Below are positions 24,670-33,440 of a DNA stretch of 64,000 bases, piece by piece (positions within the stretch are counted from its first letter, which is position 1; each line of letters opens with the position of its first letter). Source of the stretch: Dyella halodurans (GTDB taxonomy: Bacteria > Pseudomonadota > Gammaproteobacteria > Xanthomonadales > Rhodanobacteraceae); contig NZ_JAPDPF010000008.1 in the NCBI RefSeq assembly GCF_026283925.1, forward strand, positions 124,001 to 188,000. Direction: 5' to 3'. A program made the position numbers and the translations under genes. The notes under the pieces were generated by a model that did no database searches, had not been told where the DNA came from, and was given only the letters and a program-made list of their open reading frames with translations.

Positions 24670-25560
24670 ATGAATAAGCGTGTGATTCCAGGTCTGGCAG
24701 CGTTGCTGCTGGCGGCTTGCAGCGGCTCGTCCGCGCCGGCTGATGCGCAGTCGCAGGATCAACCGGCCGGCGCCCTCGTGCCGCCGACCAGCGCCACCGA
24801 TTTCACCGCCTCGCGGCTGGATCAGGTGCTGGCAGGCGATTGGCGCTCGGCGGAAAACCGGGCGCGCGATGTCTATCGCCATCCCAAGGCCACGCTGCAG
24901 TTCTTCGGCCTGCGGCCGGATCAGACGGTGATCGAAATCACCCCGGGTGGCGGCTGGTACAGCGAAATCCTCGCACCGCTGTTGCGCGACAACGGTCATT
25001 ACATCGCTGCCGTGCAGAAGCCGAAAGAGGATGGCGAAGCGCGCCGCGATGTCACCGCGTTGCGCGAAAAGTTCGCCGGCAATCCGGCGCAATTCGGCAA
25101 GGCGCAGATCCTGGAGTTCGACCCGAAGGCGCCGGCATTCGGTGCGCCGGGTTCGGCCGACCTGATCCTGACCTTCCGCAACGTGCACAACTGGGTGATG
25201 GCCGATACCGCACCGGCGATGTTCAAGGCGTTCTATGCCGCCTTGCGTCCGGGCGGCGTGCTTGGCGTGGTGGATCATCGCGCGGCGGACAACGCCAACG
25301 TCGATACCATCAAGGAAAGCGGCTACCTGCCCACCGGCTTCGTGGTGAAGCTGGCGACCGACGCCGGCTTCAAGCTGGAAGAACAAAGCGAGATCAACGC
25401 CAATCCGAAGGACACCAAGGATTACGCCAAGGGCGTCTGGACGTTGCCGCCCACGCTCACCTTGGGTGATCAGGACAAGGCCAAGTATCTCGCCATCGGC
25501 GAATCGGATCGCATGACCCTGCGTTTCGTGAAGCCTGAAGCGCCGGCCAAGTCGCCGTGA
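24670..25560 (+). CDS. Lipoprotein with SAM-dependent methyltransferase fold
   Basis: 296 residues. The N-terminus MNKRVIPGLAALLLAAC is a signal peptide with lipobox LAAC, giving a lipid-attached Cys 17 followed by SGSS. The rest is a class I methyltransferase: motif I near VIEITPGGGWYSEILAP, a motif-II-like DLILTFRNVHNW near 155-175 and a post-motif region LRPGGVLGVVDHR. This is odd because SAM is cytoplasmic; the domain may no longer methylate, or may bind another ligand. An in-frame TTG two codons upstream is less likely. It is followed closely by rluE on the same strand. Confidence 0.75.
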   Translation: MNKRVIPGLAALLLAACSGSSAPADAQSQDQPAGALVPPTSATDFTASRLDQVLAGDWRSAENRARDVYRHPKATLQFFGLRPDQTVIEITPGGGWYSEILAPLLRDNGHYIAAVQKPKEDGEARRDVTALREKFAGNPAQFGKAQILEFDPKAPAFGAPGSADLILTFRNVHNWVMADTAPAMFKAFYAALRPGGVLGVVDHRAADNANVDTIKESGYLPTGFVVKLATDAGFKLEEQSEINANPKDTKDYAKGVWTLPPTLTLGDQDKAKYLAIGESDRMTLRFVKPEAPAKSP

Positions 25561-25603
25561 TTGACGACGATCGCGCGCCGAGCTGGCGCGCGATCGAAGC
25601 CGC

Positions 25604-26140
25604 ATGCTGATCGCGCTCAACAAACCCTATGGCGTGCTGTGCCAGTTCAGCGATGCGGACGGCCGCCGCACGCTGGCGGACTTCGTCACGCAGAAAGATG
25701 TCTATCCGGCCGGCCGGCTCGATCACGACAGCGAGGGCTTGCTGCTGCTGACCGATGATGGTCGCCTCGCGCATCGCCTTACCGACCCTAAGCACAAGCA
25801 GCCCAAGACCTACCTGGTGCAGGTCGATGGCCAGGTCACCGACGATGCGGTGGCAGCGCTGCGGCGTGGCGTCGTGCTCAATGATGGCCCCACGCTGCCG
25901 GCAGGCGCGGAACACGCCGTCGAACCGGATTGGCTGTGGCCGCGAGATCCGCCCGTGCGCTTTCGCAAGCTGATACCTACCAGCTGGCTGCGCATCACCT
26001 TGCGCGAAGGCCGCAACCGCCAGGTACGGCGCATGACGGCCGCAGTGGGTTTCCCCACCCTGCGCCTGATCCGCGAGCGCATCGGCCCGCACGCGCTGGA
26101 CGGGCTGCCCCCCGGAGAAACCCGCGTCATCCCCCTGTAG
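25604..26140 (+). CDS. rluE: 23S rRNA pseudouridine synthase, RluE-type
   Basis: 178 residues, the short RsuA/RluE form without an S4 domain. The catalytic Asp is D40 in [14 protein letters not shown]; the family's GRNRQVRRM motif is near 143-151. RluE converts a uridine in 23S rRNA (U2457 in E. coli) to pseudouridine. The gene begins 43 nt after the lipoprotein methyltransferase gene and is convergent with tatD, only 7 nt between stops. RluE rather than RluF or RsuA is inferred from size and N-terminus. Confidence 0.9.
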   Translation: MLIALNKPYGVLCQFSDADGRRTLADFVTQKDVYPAGRLDHDSEGLLLLTDDGRLAHRLTDPKHKQPKTYLVQVDGQVTDDAVAALRRGVVLNDGPTLPAGAEHAVEPDWLWPRDPPVRFRKLIPTSWLRITLREGRNRQVRRMTAAVGFPTLRLIRERIGPHALDGLPPGETRVIPL

Positions 26141-26147
26141 GGGCGCT

Positions 26148-26936
26148 TCAGGCCAGCCCGAAGAACGCCTCTGCGGTCGCCGTGCTGTTGGCCGCCGCGA
26201 CTTCCACCGGCTCGCCACGATCCCGCGCGATTTCTTCGCAGATATGCCGCAAGTACATCGGCTCATTGCGTCGATGGGCAGGTTGCGGCCGCACGGTGCG
26301 CGGCAGCAGATAGGGCGCATCGGTCTCGATCATCAGGCGATTCGCGGGAATCTCCTTCACGAGCTCGCGCAAATGCGTGCCACGCCGTTCGTCGCAGATC
26401 CAGCCGGTGATGCCGATATGGCAATCCAGCGCGAGATAGTCACGCAAGGCTTCGCCCGTATCGGTAAAGCAATGCACGACGGCGCCCGGCAGCTTGTCGC
26501 GGTAACGGCGCAGCAAGGCAATGAAATCATGGTGCGCATCGCGCTGGTGCAGGAATAGCGGCTTCTGCACGTCCACCGCGATCTGCAGCTGGCGCTCGAA
26601 CACCGCGAGTTGTACGTCGCGAGGCGAATAGTTGCGGTTGTAGTCCAGCCCTGTTTCGCCGACGGCACGCACTTCCGCGTGCGTGGCGAGCTCGCGCATC
26701 AGCGCGTCGGTGGCATCGTCGTAGTCGATCGCGTGGTGCGGATGCACACCCGTCGTGGCGTAAAGCACGCCCGGATGCTTCTGCGCCAGCGCGAGGGCGT
26801 GCGTGCTGCCATCCCGCGACGCGCCGGTGACGATAAGTCGCGCCACACCATGCGCATGCGCACGCTGCAGCACGGCATCAAAGTCGTGGTGGAACGATTC
26901 GTGGGTGAGATTCGCGCCGATATCGAGCAACTGCAT
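26148..26936 (-). CDS. tatD: TatD-family metal-dependent deoxyribonuclease
   Basis: 262 residues. Metal-binding and catalytic stretches: LLDIGANLTHE at the start, GVHPHHA near 64-70, VGETGLDYNRNYS near 95 (metal-bridging Glu), HCFTDT near 155 and IETDAPYL near 205. This is a beta/alpha barrel 3'-5' exonuclease of the TatD group, involved in DNA repair and RNA turnover; a role in Tat export is not supported. Convergent with rluE and divergent from the xps operon. Confidence 0.9.
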   Translation of the reverse strand: MQLLDIGANLTHESFHHDFDAVLQRAHAHGVARLIVTGASRDGSTHALALAQKHPGVLYATTGVHPHHAIDYDDATDALMRELATHAEVRAVGETGLDYNRNYSPRDVQLAVFERQLQIAVDVQKPLFLHQRDAHHDFIALLRRYRDKLPGAVVHCFTDTGEALRDYLALDCHIGITGWICDERRGTHLRELVKEIPANRLMIETDAPYLLPRTVRPQPAHRRNEPMYLRHICEEIARDRGEPVEVAAANSTATAEAFFGLA

Positions 26937-27315
26937 GGGCTTGATGGACCGCTAAAAAGGGCGATTGTCCCAGACTGCCGCCATGGCCGCACACGCCGAG
27001 CTTGTTGGAGAACTGGGCCCGTGGCAGCGGGCGCATTCCTGAACCGGCTGGGACGCTTATGTCGTCAAAGGCACCGAATGGTCATATCCGCTGTCTAGGC
27101 TTCTTGGAGGCGGGTCGAACGTGATCATCCGCATATGGTCGATAAGGGTGATGCGTCGTGAGGAACCGTGCTCGCTTAGCGGCCAACGGGTGTGTTAACA
27201 ATGAGCCTTCGATGCCGTTGGGGGCGGCGTGGAATGGGCATATTGCCGGGTTTCCGAGCGGGGTGTACGTATGTCGGCAGTCGCAAAGCCGGTGGTGGGT
27301 AAGGAGGGGCGGGCG
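26937..27315 (+). other. Control region of the xps operon; no gene seen
   Basis: 379 nt between tatD and gspE. No protein-like frame. It must hold the promoters of both tatD and xps; I could not identify a clear -35/-10 pair. In-frame starts for gspE at 27229 and 27271 lie here but have poor ribosome sites. Confidence 0.5.
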
Positions 27316-29004
27316 ATGGATGGCCAGGAAGCAGCGGTCTGCGCGTTGCTGGTTTCGCGCGGGCGGCTGAAAGACTCCGACCTGGCGCGGGCGCGCCGGC
27401 TACACGAGGAGTCCCCCGAAGGCACCCTCACCGCCCTGATGGCCCGACTGGGGCTGGTGTCCGAGCGCGACCTGGCCGAAGCCTGGTCCGAGCTGCTGCA
27501 GACGCCGCTGCTGGCTGCCCGCGAGGCACCCGAACTGCCGCCAACGGAGCTGGACGTATCCAGCCGCTTCCTCAAGCAGCATCACGTGGTGCCGGTGCGA
27601 GTGGATGAGGATGGCCTGGGCCTGGTGATGGCCGATCCGGCGGATGCCTACCCCCTGCAGGCCATCCAGCTCGCCGCCGGCCGACCGGTGGTGCTGCGCG
27701 TCGGCCTGCGCTCGGAGATCGACGACCTGATCGAACGTTATTACGGTTCCGGCCGCTCGGCGATGGGCACCATCGTCGAGAACCTGGACGGCAGCGCGGC
27801 GGTCGAGGATGACGTGGAACACCTGCGTGACCTCGCTTCCGAGGCGCCCGTGATCCGGCTGGTGAACCTGATCCTGCAACGCGCGGTGGAACAGCGCGCG
27901 TCGGACGTGCATATCGAACCGTTCGAGAATCGCCTGAAGGTGCGCTATCGCATCGACGGCGTGCTGCACGAGGTGGAGGCGCCGCCATCCAGCTCGACCG
28001 CCGCGGTGATCTCGCGCGTGAAGATCATGGCCAAGCTCAACATTGCCGAGCGTCGCCTGCCGCAGGATGGTCGCATCCAGCTGCGCGTACAGGGCAAGGA
28101 GCTGGATCTGCGCGTATCTACCGTGCCGACCAGTTTTGGCGAATCGGTGGTGATGCGTATCCTCGACCGTGAGTCGGTGGTCTTCGACTTCGCCTCGCTG
28201 GGCTTCACCGACAACTTCCAGCAGCGCTTCGTCGACGTGCTAGATCGCCCGCACGGCATCCTGCTGGTCACGGGCCCGACCGGTTCGGGCAAGACCACCA
28301 CTCTGTACACGGCGCTGTCGCAGATCAACACGCCGGACGTGAAGATCATCACCGTCGAAGACCCGGTCGAGTACCAGATCGAGGGCATCAACCAGATCCA
28401 GGTCAAGCCGCAGATCGGGCTGGATTTTGCCGGTGCGCTGCGCTCCATCGTGCGCCAGGATCCGGACGTGATCATGATCGGCGAAATGCGCGATCTGGAA
28501 ACCTGCCGCATCGCCATCCAGTCCGCGCTCACCGGCCACCTGGTGCTGTCCACCCTGCATACCAACAGTGCGGCCGGCGGCATCACGCGTCTGCTCGATA
28601 TGGGCGTGGAGGATTACCTGCTCGGCTCCACCGTCAACGGCATCCTGGCGCAGCGACTGGTACGTCGCCTCGATCCTGAGACGGCGACGTCGTATGAGGC
28701 GTTGCCTGAAGTGGTCGAGCAGTTCGAGCTGTACAAGTACACCGACGAGCGTCCGATCCGTTTATGGAAACCAGGCAGCAGCGCGGCCAACCCGACCGGT
28801 TATCGTGGGCGCCGCGCCATCATGGAATTCCTGGTGATGAGCGATCCCTTGCGCCGCATGGTGATGCAACGCGCCGATGCCGGCGAAATCGAACGCCAGG
28901 CCCGCGCCGAAGGCATGCGCACCATGTACGAGGACGGTATCGCCAAGGCCGTAGCGGGCATCACCACCCTTGAGGAGGTGTTGCGTGTCACGCAGGAATC
29001 GTGA
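27316..29004 (+). CDS. gspE: Type II secretion ATPase GspE (XpsE)
   Basis: 562 residues from the ATG at 27316, chosen because AAGGAGG lies 9 nt upstream; earlier in-frame starts exist. Domains: N1E (about 10-130, with SDLARARRLHEE and the MADP segment), N2E, then the RecA-like core with Walker A GPTGSGKTT near 317-325, Asp box and Walker B-like IMIGEMRDLET near 383, and HTNSAAGG His box. The four-cysteine zinc domain found in many GspE proteins is absent: the expected place reads RLDPETATSYEALPE. It powers pseudopilus assembly at the inner membrane. First gene of the operon. Confidence 0.95.
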   Translation: MDGQEAAVCALLVSRGRLKDSDLARARRLHEESPEGTLTALMARLGLVSERDLAEAWSELLQTPLLAAREAPELPPTELDVSSRFLKQHHVVPVRVDEDGLGLVMADPADAYPLQAIQLAAGRPVVLRVGLRSEIDDLIERYYGSGRSAMGTIVENLDGSAAVEDDVEHLRDLASEAPVIRLVNLILQRAVEQRASDVHIEPFENRLKVRYRIDGVLHEVEAPPSSSTAAVISRVKIMAKLNIAERRLPQDGRIQLRVQGKELDLRVSTVPTSFGESVVMRILDRESVVFDFASLGFTDNFQQRFVDVLDRPHGILLVTGPTGSGKTTTLYTALSQINTPDVKIITVEDPVEYQIEGINQIQVKPQIGLDFAGALRSIVRQDPDVIMIGEMRDLETCRIAIQSALTGHLVLSTLHTNSAAGGITRLLDMGVEDYLLGSTVNGILAQRLVRRLDPETATSYEALPEVVEQFELYKYTDERPIRLWKPGSSAANPTGYRGRRAIMEFLVMSDPLRRMVMQRADAGEIERQARAEGMRTMYEDGIAKAVAGITTLEEVLRVTQES

Positions 29005-29011
29005 GTTTTCT

Positions 29012-29242
29012 CCCTCTCCCCTCTGGGGAGAGGGTTGGGGTGAGGGGCGGGTGCTCGCGAGAGCGCGTATGTTTCGTCTACGTCATCCCCGCGAAAGCGG
29101 GGATCCAGCGTCTTTAAGCTCTCGCCTTGCGCGACATCCAAAGGCACTGGATCCCCGCTTTCGCGGGGATGACGGTGAGGGAATAACTGTTTTACCGCGA
29201 GCACCCGCCCCTCACCTCGATCCTCTCCCCGAAGGGGAGAGG
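29012..29242. repeat. BIME of the CCCTCTCCCC family enclosing a second repeat
   Basis: Outer units are 29012-29047 (CCCTCTCCCCTCTGGGGAGA...) and 29208-29242 (opposed). Between them, 29081-29174 is a different palindrome, CGTCATCCCCGCGAAAGCGG with its exact complement at the far end. The last bases, GGGGAGAGGAGG, give gspF its Shine-Dalgarno sequence. It lies inside the xps operon. Confidence 0.9.
29081..29174. repeat. Inner palindrome, CGTCATCCCCGCGAAAGCGG family
   Basis: Arms at 29081-29106 and the matching complement ending at 29174 pair over about 25 bp. It belongs with the repeats at 18266 and 46535, but has a tighter stem. It is nested in a member of another family. Confidence 0.88.
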
Positions 29243-29253
29243 AGGTTTCGAGC

Positions 29254-30471
29254 ATGAGCCAATTCCGCTATCGCGCCATCAGCGCTGCCGGCGAGACGCT
29301 GCAAGGCCAGATGGAGGCCAGCAGCCTCGAGGAAGTGATCAGTCGCCTACAGGATCAGGGGCACACGCCGCTGGACGCCCAGGCTGCGGGTGCCGAAGTC
29401 GACGGCAGCGGTCTGGCGGCACTGTTCCGGCGAGGCCCGTTCACCGGCGACCAGCTCGCGCAGTTCACCCATCAGCTCGCCACCCTGCTCGGCGCGGGCC
29501 AGCCCTTGGATCGTGCGTTGGGCATTCTGCTGGAGCTACCCGAGAGTGAGCGCGCGAAGAAGCTCATCGAGCGGGTGCGTGATCGCGTGCGCGGCGGTAC
29601 GCCGCTGTCGCAGGCGCTGGACGAAGAGCACGGCGTGTTTCCCAAGCTCTATATCAGCCTGGTGCGCGCGGGCGAGGCCGGCGGTTCGCTGGAAGACACC
29701 CTGCGCCGCCTGGCCGAGTACCTGGAGCGTACGCAGCAGCTGCGCGGCAGCATCATCAATGCGCTGATCTATCCGGCCTTCCTGATGGTCGGTGTGCTGG
29801 GCTCGTTGCTGCTGTTGCTGGCGTACGTAGTGCCGCAATTCGTGCCGATCTTCCAGGACATGCAGGTGCCGATTCCGCTGATCACCCAGCTGGTGCTGGC
29901 CGTGGGCAATACCTTGCAGACGTGGTGGTGGTTGCTGTTGATCCTGCTGGTGGTGGGCGTGCTGGTGGCGCGTGCGCGGCTGCGCGATCCGGCGACGCTG
30001 CTGGCATGGCATGCGCGGCAGCTCAGCCTGCGTGTCGTCGGTCCGCTGTTGCTGAAGGTGCAGACCGCGCGTATCGCGCGCACGCTCGGCACCCTGCTGA
30101 AGAATGGCGTGCCCCTGCTTTCGGCACTGACCATTGCGCGCCAGGTCACCGCAAATCGTGCGCTGGACCAGGCGCTGGAACAGGCGGCGGAGCAGGTCAA
30201 GGGTGGCGCCGGCCTGAGCTTCTCGCTGGCACAGTCGCAGCGTTTTCCGCGATTGGCCCTGCAGATGGTGCAGGTAGGCGAGGAAGCCGGCCAACTCGAC
30301 ACCATGCTGCTGAAGGTGGCCGACACCTTCGAACTGGAAAGCCGTCGCGCCATCGATCGTTTGCTGGCCGCGCTGGTGCCGGCACTGACCATTGTGATGA
30401 CCGTGCTGGTGGCGATCATCATGGCGGCAATCCTGCTGCCCTTGCTCAGTCTTACCAGCAACATTCAGTAA
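29254..30471 (+). CDS. gspF: Type II secretion inner-membrane platform protein GspF (XpsF)
   Basis: 405 residues, normal length. Two T2SSF domains (about 70-195 and 270-395), each with the GAGQPLDRALGIL or NGVPLLSALTIAR type helix bundle, and three membrane helices near 170-190, 215-240 and 375-395. It forms the cytoplasmic-membrane platform with GspL and GspM and contacts GspE. Its ribosome site GGAGG (29241-29245) comes from the preceding repeat. It starts 249 nt after gspE, the only wide gap in the operon. Confidence 0.95.
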   Translation: MSQFRYRAISAAGETLQGQMEASSLEEVISRLQDQGHTPLDAQAAGAEVDGSGLAALFRRGPFTGDQLAQFTHQLATLLGAGQPLDRALGILLELPESERAKKLIERVRDRVRGGTPLSQALDEEHGVFPKLYISLVRAGEAGGSLEDTLRRLAEYLERTQQLRGSIINALIYPAFLMVGVLGSLLLLLAYVVPQFVPIFQDMQVPIPLITQLVLAVGNTLQTWWWLLLILLVVGVLVARARLRDPATLLAWHARQLSLRVVGPLLLKVQTARIARTLGTLLKNGVPLLSALTIARQVTANRALDQALEQAAEQVKGGAGLSFSLAQSQRFPRLALQMVQVGEEAGQLDTMLLKVADTFELESRRAIDRLLAALVPALTIVMTVLVAIIMAAILLPLLSLTSNIQ

Positions 30472-30528
30472 GCCGCGCTGTCCGATAACACACCACTCCG
30501 ACTCCCCGATTCCACGAGGTACCTGGAC

Positions 30529-30954
30529 ATGCAACAAAGGACTAACCGTCGTCTCAGCACTGCACGCGGCTTCACCCTGCTCGAAATGCTGGCGGTGATC
30601 GTGCTGATCGGCATCATCGGCGCCGTGGTGGTGACCCAGGTCGGCAAGAACGTCGACAAGGGCAAGTACGGCGCCGGCAAGGCGCAGCTCACCACGCTCA
30701 GCCAGAAGATCGAGAACTACGCGCTGGACAACGGCACGCCGCCGAAGCAACTGCAGGACCTGCTGGTGAAGCCGGCCAATGCGCGCAATTGGCAGGGCCC
30801 TTATGCGAAGGAGTCCGAGCTGCACGATCCGTGGGGTCACGACTTTGGCTACAAGTACCCGGGCGACCATGGCAGTTTTGACCTGATTTTCTACGGTCAG
30901 GACGGACAGCCTGGCGGCGACGGCTATAACGCGGACGTGGGTAACTGGCAGTGA
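30529..30954 (+). CDS. gspG: Major pseudopilin GspG (XpsG)
   Basis: 141 residues. Prepilin leader ending in RG, then FTLLEMLAVIVLIGIIGAVV; cleavage by prepilin peptidase is expected between G and F (residues 14-15). The C-terminal region carries the calcium-binding-type loop (YKYPGDHGSFDLIFYG) of GspG. It is the main subunit of the periplasmic pseudopilus. GAGG lies about 9 nt before the ATG. The gene overlaps gspH by 4 nt. Confidence 0.95.
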   Translation: MQQRTNRRLSTARGFTLLEMLAVIVLIGIIGAVVVTQVGKNVDKGKYGAGKAQLTTLSQKIENYALDNGTPPKQLQDLLVKPANARNWQGPYAKESELHDPWGHDFGYKYPGDHGSFDLIFYGQDGQPGGDGYNADVGNWQ

Positions 30955-31487
30955 AAAGGTGGGGGCGGGACGTGGGTAGCGGGGGCGCAAGCGCACAAGC
31001 TTGCGGTCGCCGTGCGGGCTTGCGCCCGCGCTACCCATCCCTCGCCCCCGGTTTCACCTTGTTGGAAATGCTGGCGGTGATCCTGTTGATCGGCATCGCC
31101 GCCGCCGCCGTTGCGGTGTCCGTGACGCAAGGCCTGGCGAGTGCGCGCGTGAGCGCGGCAAGTGGCGAATTGGCGGCAGCCCTGCGGGCGACGCGCGCGC
31201 AGGCCATCGTGCATGGCGAAGAGCGCAGCTTCGATGTGGATACGCGCGCGAATACTTACCGGCCCGCCGGTGGCGAGGTGGTGCGTTTGCCATCGGGCAT
31301 GCGCGTCGGCATCACCAGCGCGCAGGAAGACCAGGTCAATGCCACCACCGGGCGCATCCGCTTCTTTCCGGATGGGAGCTCCACGGGTGGCCATGTCACG
31401 CTGCAGCGTGAGCGCCGACGCTGGCAGGTCAACGTGTCCTGGTTGACCGGCGCCGTCAGCGTGGTCGATACGAGCGCGAAGCTATGA
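30951..31487 (+). CDS. gspH: Minor pseudopilin GspH (XpsH) with extended leader
   Basis: 178 residues from the GTG that overlaps the gspG stop (GTGA). The mature sequence starts FTLLEMLAVILLIG after PG at residue 33-34. A 34-residue leader is long for a class A prepilin, and most of it is encoded by a palindrome (30974-31036). A TTG within the second arm (31019) would give a normal 11-residue leader. The C-terminal part (IRFFPDGSSTGGHVTL) is typical of GspH. Part of the initiating pseudopilus tip with GspI, J and K. Confidence 0.9.
   Translation: MKRWGRDVGSGGASAQACGRRAGLRPRYPSLAPGFTLLEMLAVILLIGIAAAAVAVSVTQGLASARVSAASGELAAALRATRAQAIVHGEERSFDVDTRANTYRPAGGEVVRLPSGMRVGITSAQEDQVNATTGRIRFFPDGSSTGGHVTLQRERRRWQVNVSWLTGAVSVVDTSAKL
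30974..31036. repeat. Palindrome inside the gspH leader
   Basis: GGGTAGCGGGGGCGCAAGC at 30974-30992 and GCTTGCGCCCGCGCTACCC at 31018-31036 are reverse complements with one mismatch, with a CAAGCTTG centre. It is read through in frame as part of gspH. It looks like an inserted REP-type unit (GGGTAGCGCGGGC family). Confidence 0.8.
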
Positions 31488-31885
31488 AACGGCGTATCCG
31501 CGGCTTTAGCCTGCTGGAAGTGATCGCGGCGATCCTGCTGCTGGCGATTACGTTTGCCGCGCTGATGAAAGTGGCGGGCGGTTCAATCAGTCTTGCACGC
31601 AATGCCGCGGACCACAGCGAGGCGGCCTTGTGGGCGCGCAGCGAGCTCGACACGGTGGATATCGACACACCATTGCGGCTCGGCAGCAGCGATGGTCGCT
31701 TCGACGAGCGCTATCGCTGGCACCTGGTGGTGACGCCATGGAGCCCCGGGCCGGTCGCGCCGAATGCCCAGGTGCGCATGGTCAAGCTCGATCTCGACGT
31801 GTTCTGGGGCAGTCGCCCGCGTGAGCGTTCCGCGCATTTCAGCACGCTGCGCGTGTTGAATCCCTCAGCGGCGAATTCACCATGA
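31484..31885 (+). CDS. gspI: Minor pseudopilin GspI (XpsI)
   Basis: 133 residues; overlaps gspH by 4 nt (ATGA). The short leader MKRRIRG precedes FSLLEVIAAILLLAITFAAL, with cleavage after Gly 7 and Glu at +5. The rest has the usual GspI short beta sheet (RYRWHLVVTPW, VRMVKLDLDVFW). It nucleates pseudopilus assembly with GspJ and GspK. Confidence 0.92.
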   Translation: MKRRIRGFSLLEVIAAILLLAITFAALMKVAGGSISLARNAADHSEAALWARSELDTVDIDTPLRLGSSDGRFDERYRWHLVVTPWSPGPVAPNAQVRMVKLDLDVFWGSRPRERSAHFSTLRVLNPSAANSP

Positions 31886-32565
31886 GGCCGGCAGCTAGCG
31901 CCGCAGGCGCGCGCGGCTTCACCCTGCTGGAAGTGCTGGGTGCGCTCGCCTTGCTGGCGCTGTTGTTGCTGGGCGTGTATTCGGGCGTGCGCACGGCCAC
32001 GCAGACGGTGCGTTCCGGCGAAGCCGCCATCAGCCGCCTGGACGAGGTGCGCTCCGCCCAGCAATTCCTGCGCCGTGAGCTGGCGCAGGCGCGTGCGGTG
32101 CCGCTGGCGAAAACCGATAACGGTGACCCGATCTATTTCAGTGGCGACGAACACGAGATGCGCTTCGTGGCCTCTTTGCCGGGCTATCTCGGCAAGCTGG
32201 GGCCGCAGTTGCAGCAGCTGAAGCTGGTGCCCAATGGCAAGGGCGGTTCGCGATTGGAGGCCAGTTTTGCGCTGATGCCGCCCGACGGTAGTGCGCCCCG
32301 TCCGTTGAGTGAGCCTGAAGTGCTGGTGGAAGATATCCGTGGCGGCCGTTTCAGCTATCGCGAGCCCGACACGGCACAAGCCAAGGGTCAGTGGCGCAAC
32401 CACTGGGACGACAGTCGCGTGATGCCGCGCATCGTGCGCATTGCCCTGACACTCGATGGAACCAGCTCATGGCCGTTGCTGGAGGCGCCGTTGCGGGTCG
32501 ATCCCACTGCGACCCAAGGCCAGGCGAACCTGCTGCAAGGCCTGCAGCCGCGGAGTCTGCAATGA
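31882..32565 (+). CDS. gspJ: Minor pseudopilin GspJ (XpsJ)
   Basis: 227 residues; overlaps gspI (ATGA). Leader MRPAASAAGARG then FTLLEVLGALALLALLLLG. The globular part includes RLDEVRSAQQFLRRELAQA, common in GspJ, and a long C-terminal beta region. The leader is 12 residues. Component of the GspI-J-K tip complex. Confidence 0.92.
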   Translation: MRPAASAAGARGFTLLEVLGALALLALLLLGVYSGVRTATQTVRSGEAAISRLDEVRSAQQFLRRELAQARAVPLAKTDNGDPIYFSGDEHEMRFVASLPGYLGKLGPQLQQLKLVPNGKGGSRLEASFALMPPDGSAPRPLSEPEVLVEDIRGGRFSYREPDTAQAKGQWRNHWDDSRVMPRIVRIALTLDGTSSWPLLEAPLRVDPTATQGQANLLQGLQPRSLQ

Positions 32566-33440
32566 GGCGCGCCGTGATGACCCATCCTCAGGGGCAGCGG
32601 GGCGTCGCCCTGCTGGTGGTGCTGTGGGCATGCACCCTGCTGGCGATCCTGCTGGGCGGCTACGCCATGCTCGCGCGCACGGAGGGCCTGCAGGCGCGCT
32701 ACATGTTTGCCCAAACCCAGGCGCATTACGCCGCGGAAGCCGGCTTGATGCGCGCCATCTACGCCTTGCAGGATCCGCAGCAAGAACAGCGCTGGATTGC
32801 CGACGGCCGCGTCTATCCGTTCGCCTTCGACGGCGCCAAGGTCAGCGTCAGCGTGATCGATGAAAGCGGCAAGGTGGACCTCAACGCCGCCTCGGCGGAT
32901 GTCCTGCAGAATCTCTTTCGCCTCGCCGGCATGCCGGATGCCAAGGCGTTGGATCTTGCGAAGAACGTGGTGGACTGGCGCAGCTTCGCCATGACGCCGG
33001 CCGGTGCCGGCCTCAAATCGTCGGCTTATGCGATGGCCGGCCGCGACTACGGCCCGCGGCACGGGCCCTTCGCCAGCGTCGAAGAACTGCAAATGGTGCT
33101 GGGCATGGATCCGGCGGTCTACCGTACGGTGGCGCCGCAGCTGACGCTCTGGTCGGGCCGACCCAGCCCCGACCCCGCCAAGGCCCAGGCCCTGGCGCTG
33201 GCTGCCACTCCGCCCGGCATGAACCTGCAACAGGCGGATGCGATGGTGGCAGCGAGGCTGGGGGCGCAAGCCCAGCCGGGCCTAGTAGTCAGTCAGGGAG
33301 TAACGCATAGTATTCGTTCAGAGGCTACGCTGGCCGACGGTACTCGCGCGATCCTTCGCGCCACGGTGCGTTTACAGGTAGCTCGCAACGGCACCATGCC
33401 GTATGCAGTGCTGCGTTGGCAGGAGGGTGACGGGGAATGA
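32562..33440 (+). CDS. gspK: Minor pseudopilin GspK (XpsK)
   Basis: 292 residues from the ATG overlapping the gspJ stop. The leader is QRG then VALLVVLWACTLLAILLGG, with no Glu at +5, as expected for GspK. The large alpha-domain insertion and the VDLNAASADVLQNLFRLAG helix-hairpin-helix-like segment (about 95-115) fit GspK. It caps the pseudopilus. Mature N-terminus and length agree with the family. Confidence 0.92.
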   Translation: MRRAVMTHPQGQRGVALLVVLWACTLLAILLGGYAMLARTEGLQARYMFAQTQAHYAAEAGLMRAIYALQDPQQEQRWIADGRVYPFAFDGAKVSVSVIDESGKVDLNAASADVLQNLFRLAGMPDAKALDLAKNVVDWRSFAMTPAGAGLKSSAYAMAGRDYGPRHGPFASVEELQMVLGMDPAVYRTVAPQLTLWSGRPSPDPAKAQALALAATPPGMNLQQADAMVAARLGAQAQPGLVVSQGVTHSIRSEATLADGTRAILRATVRLQVARNGTMPYAVLRWQEGDGE

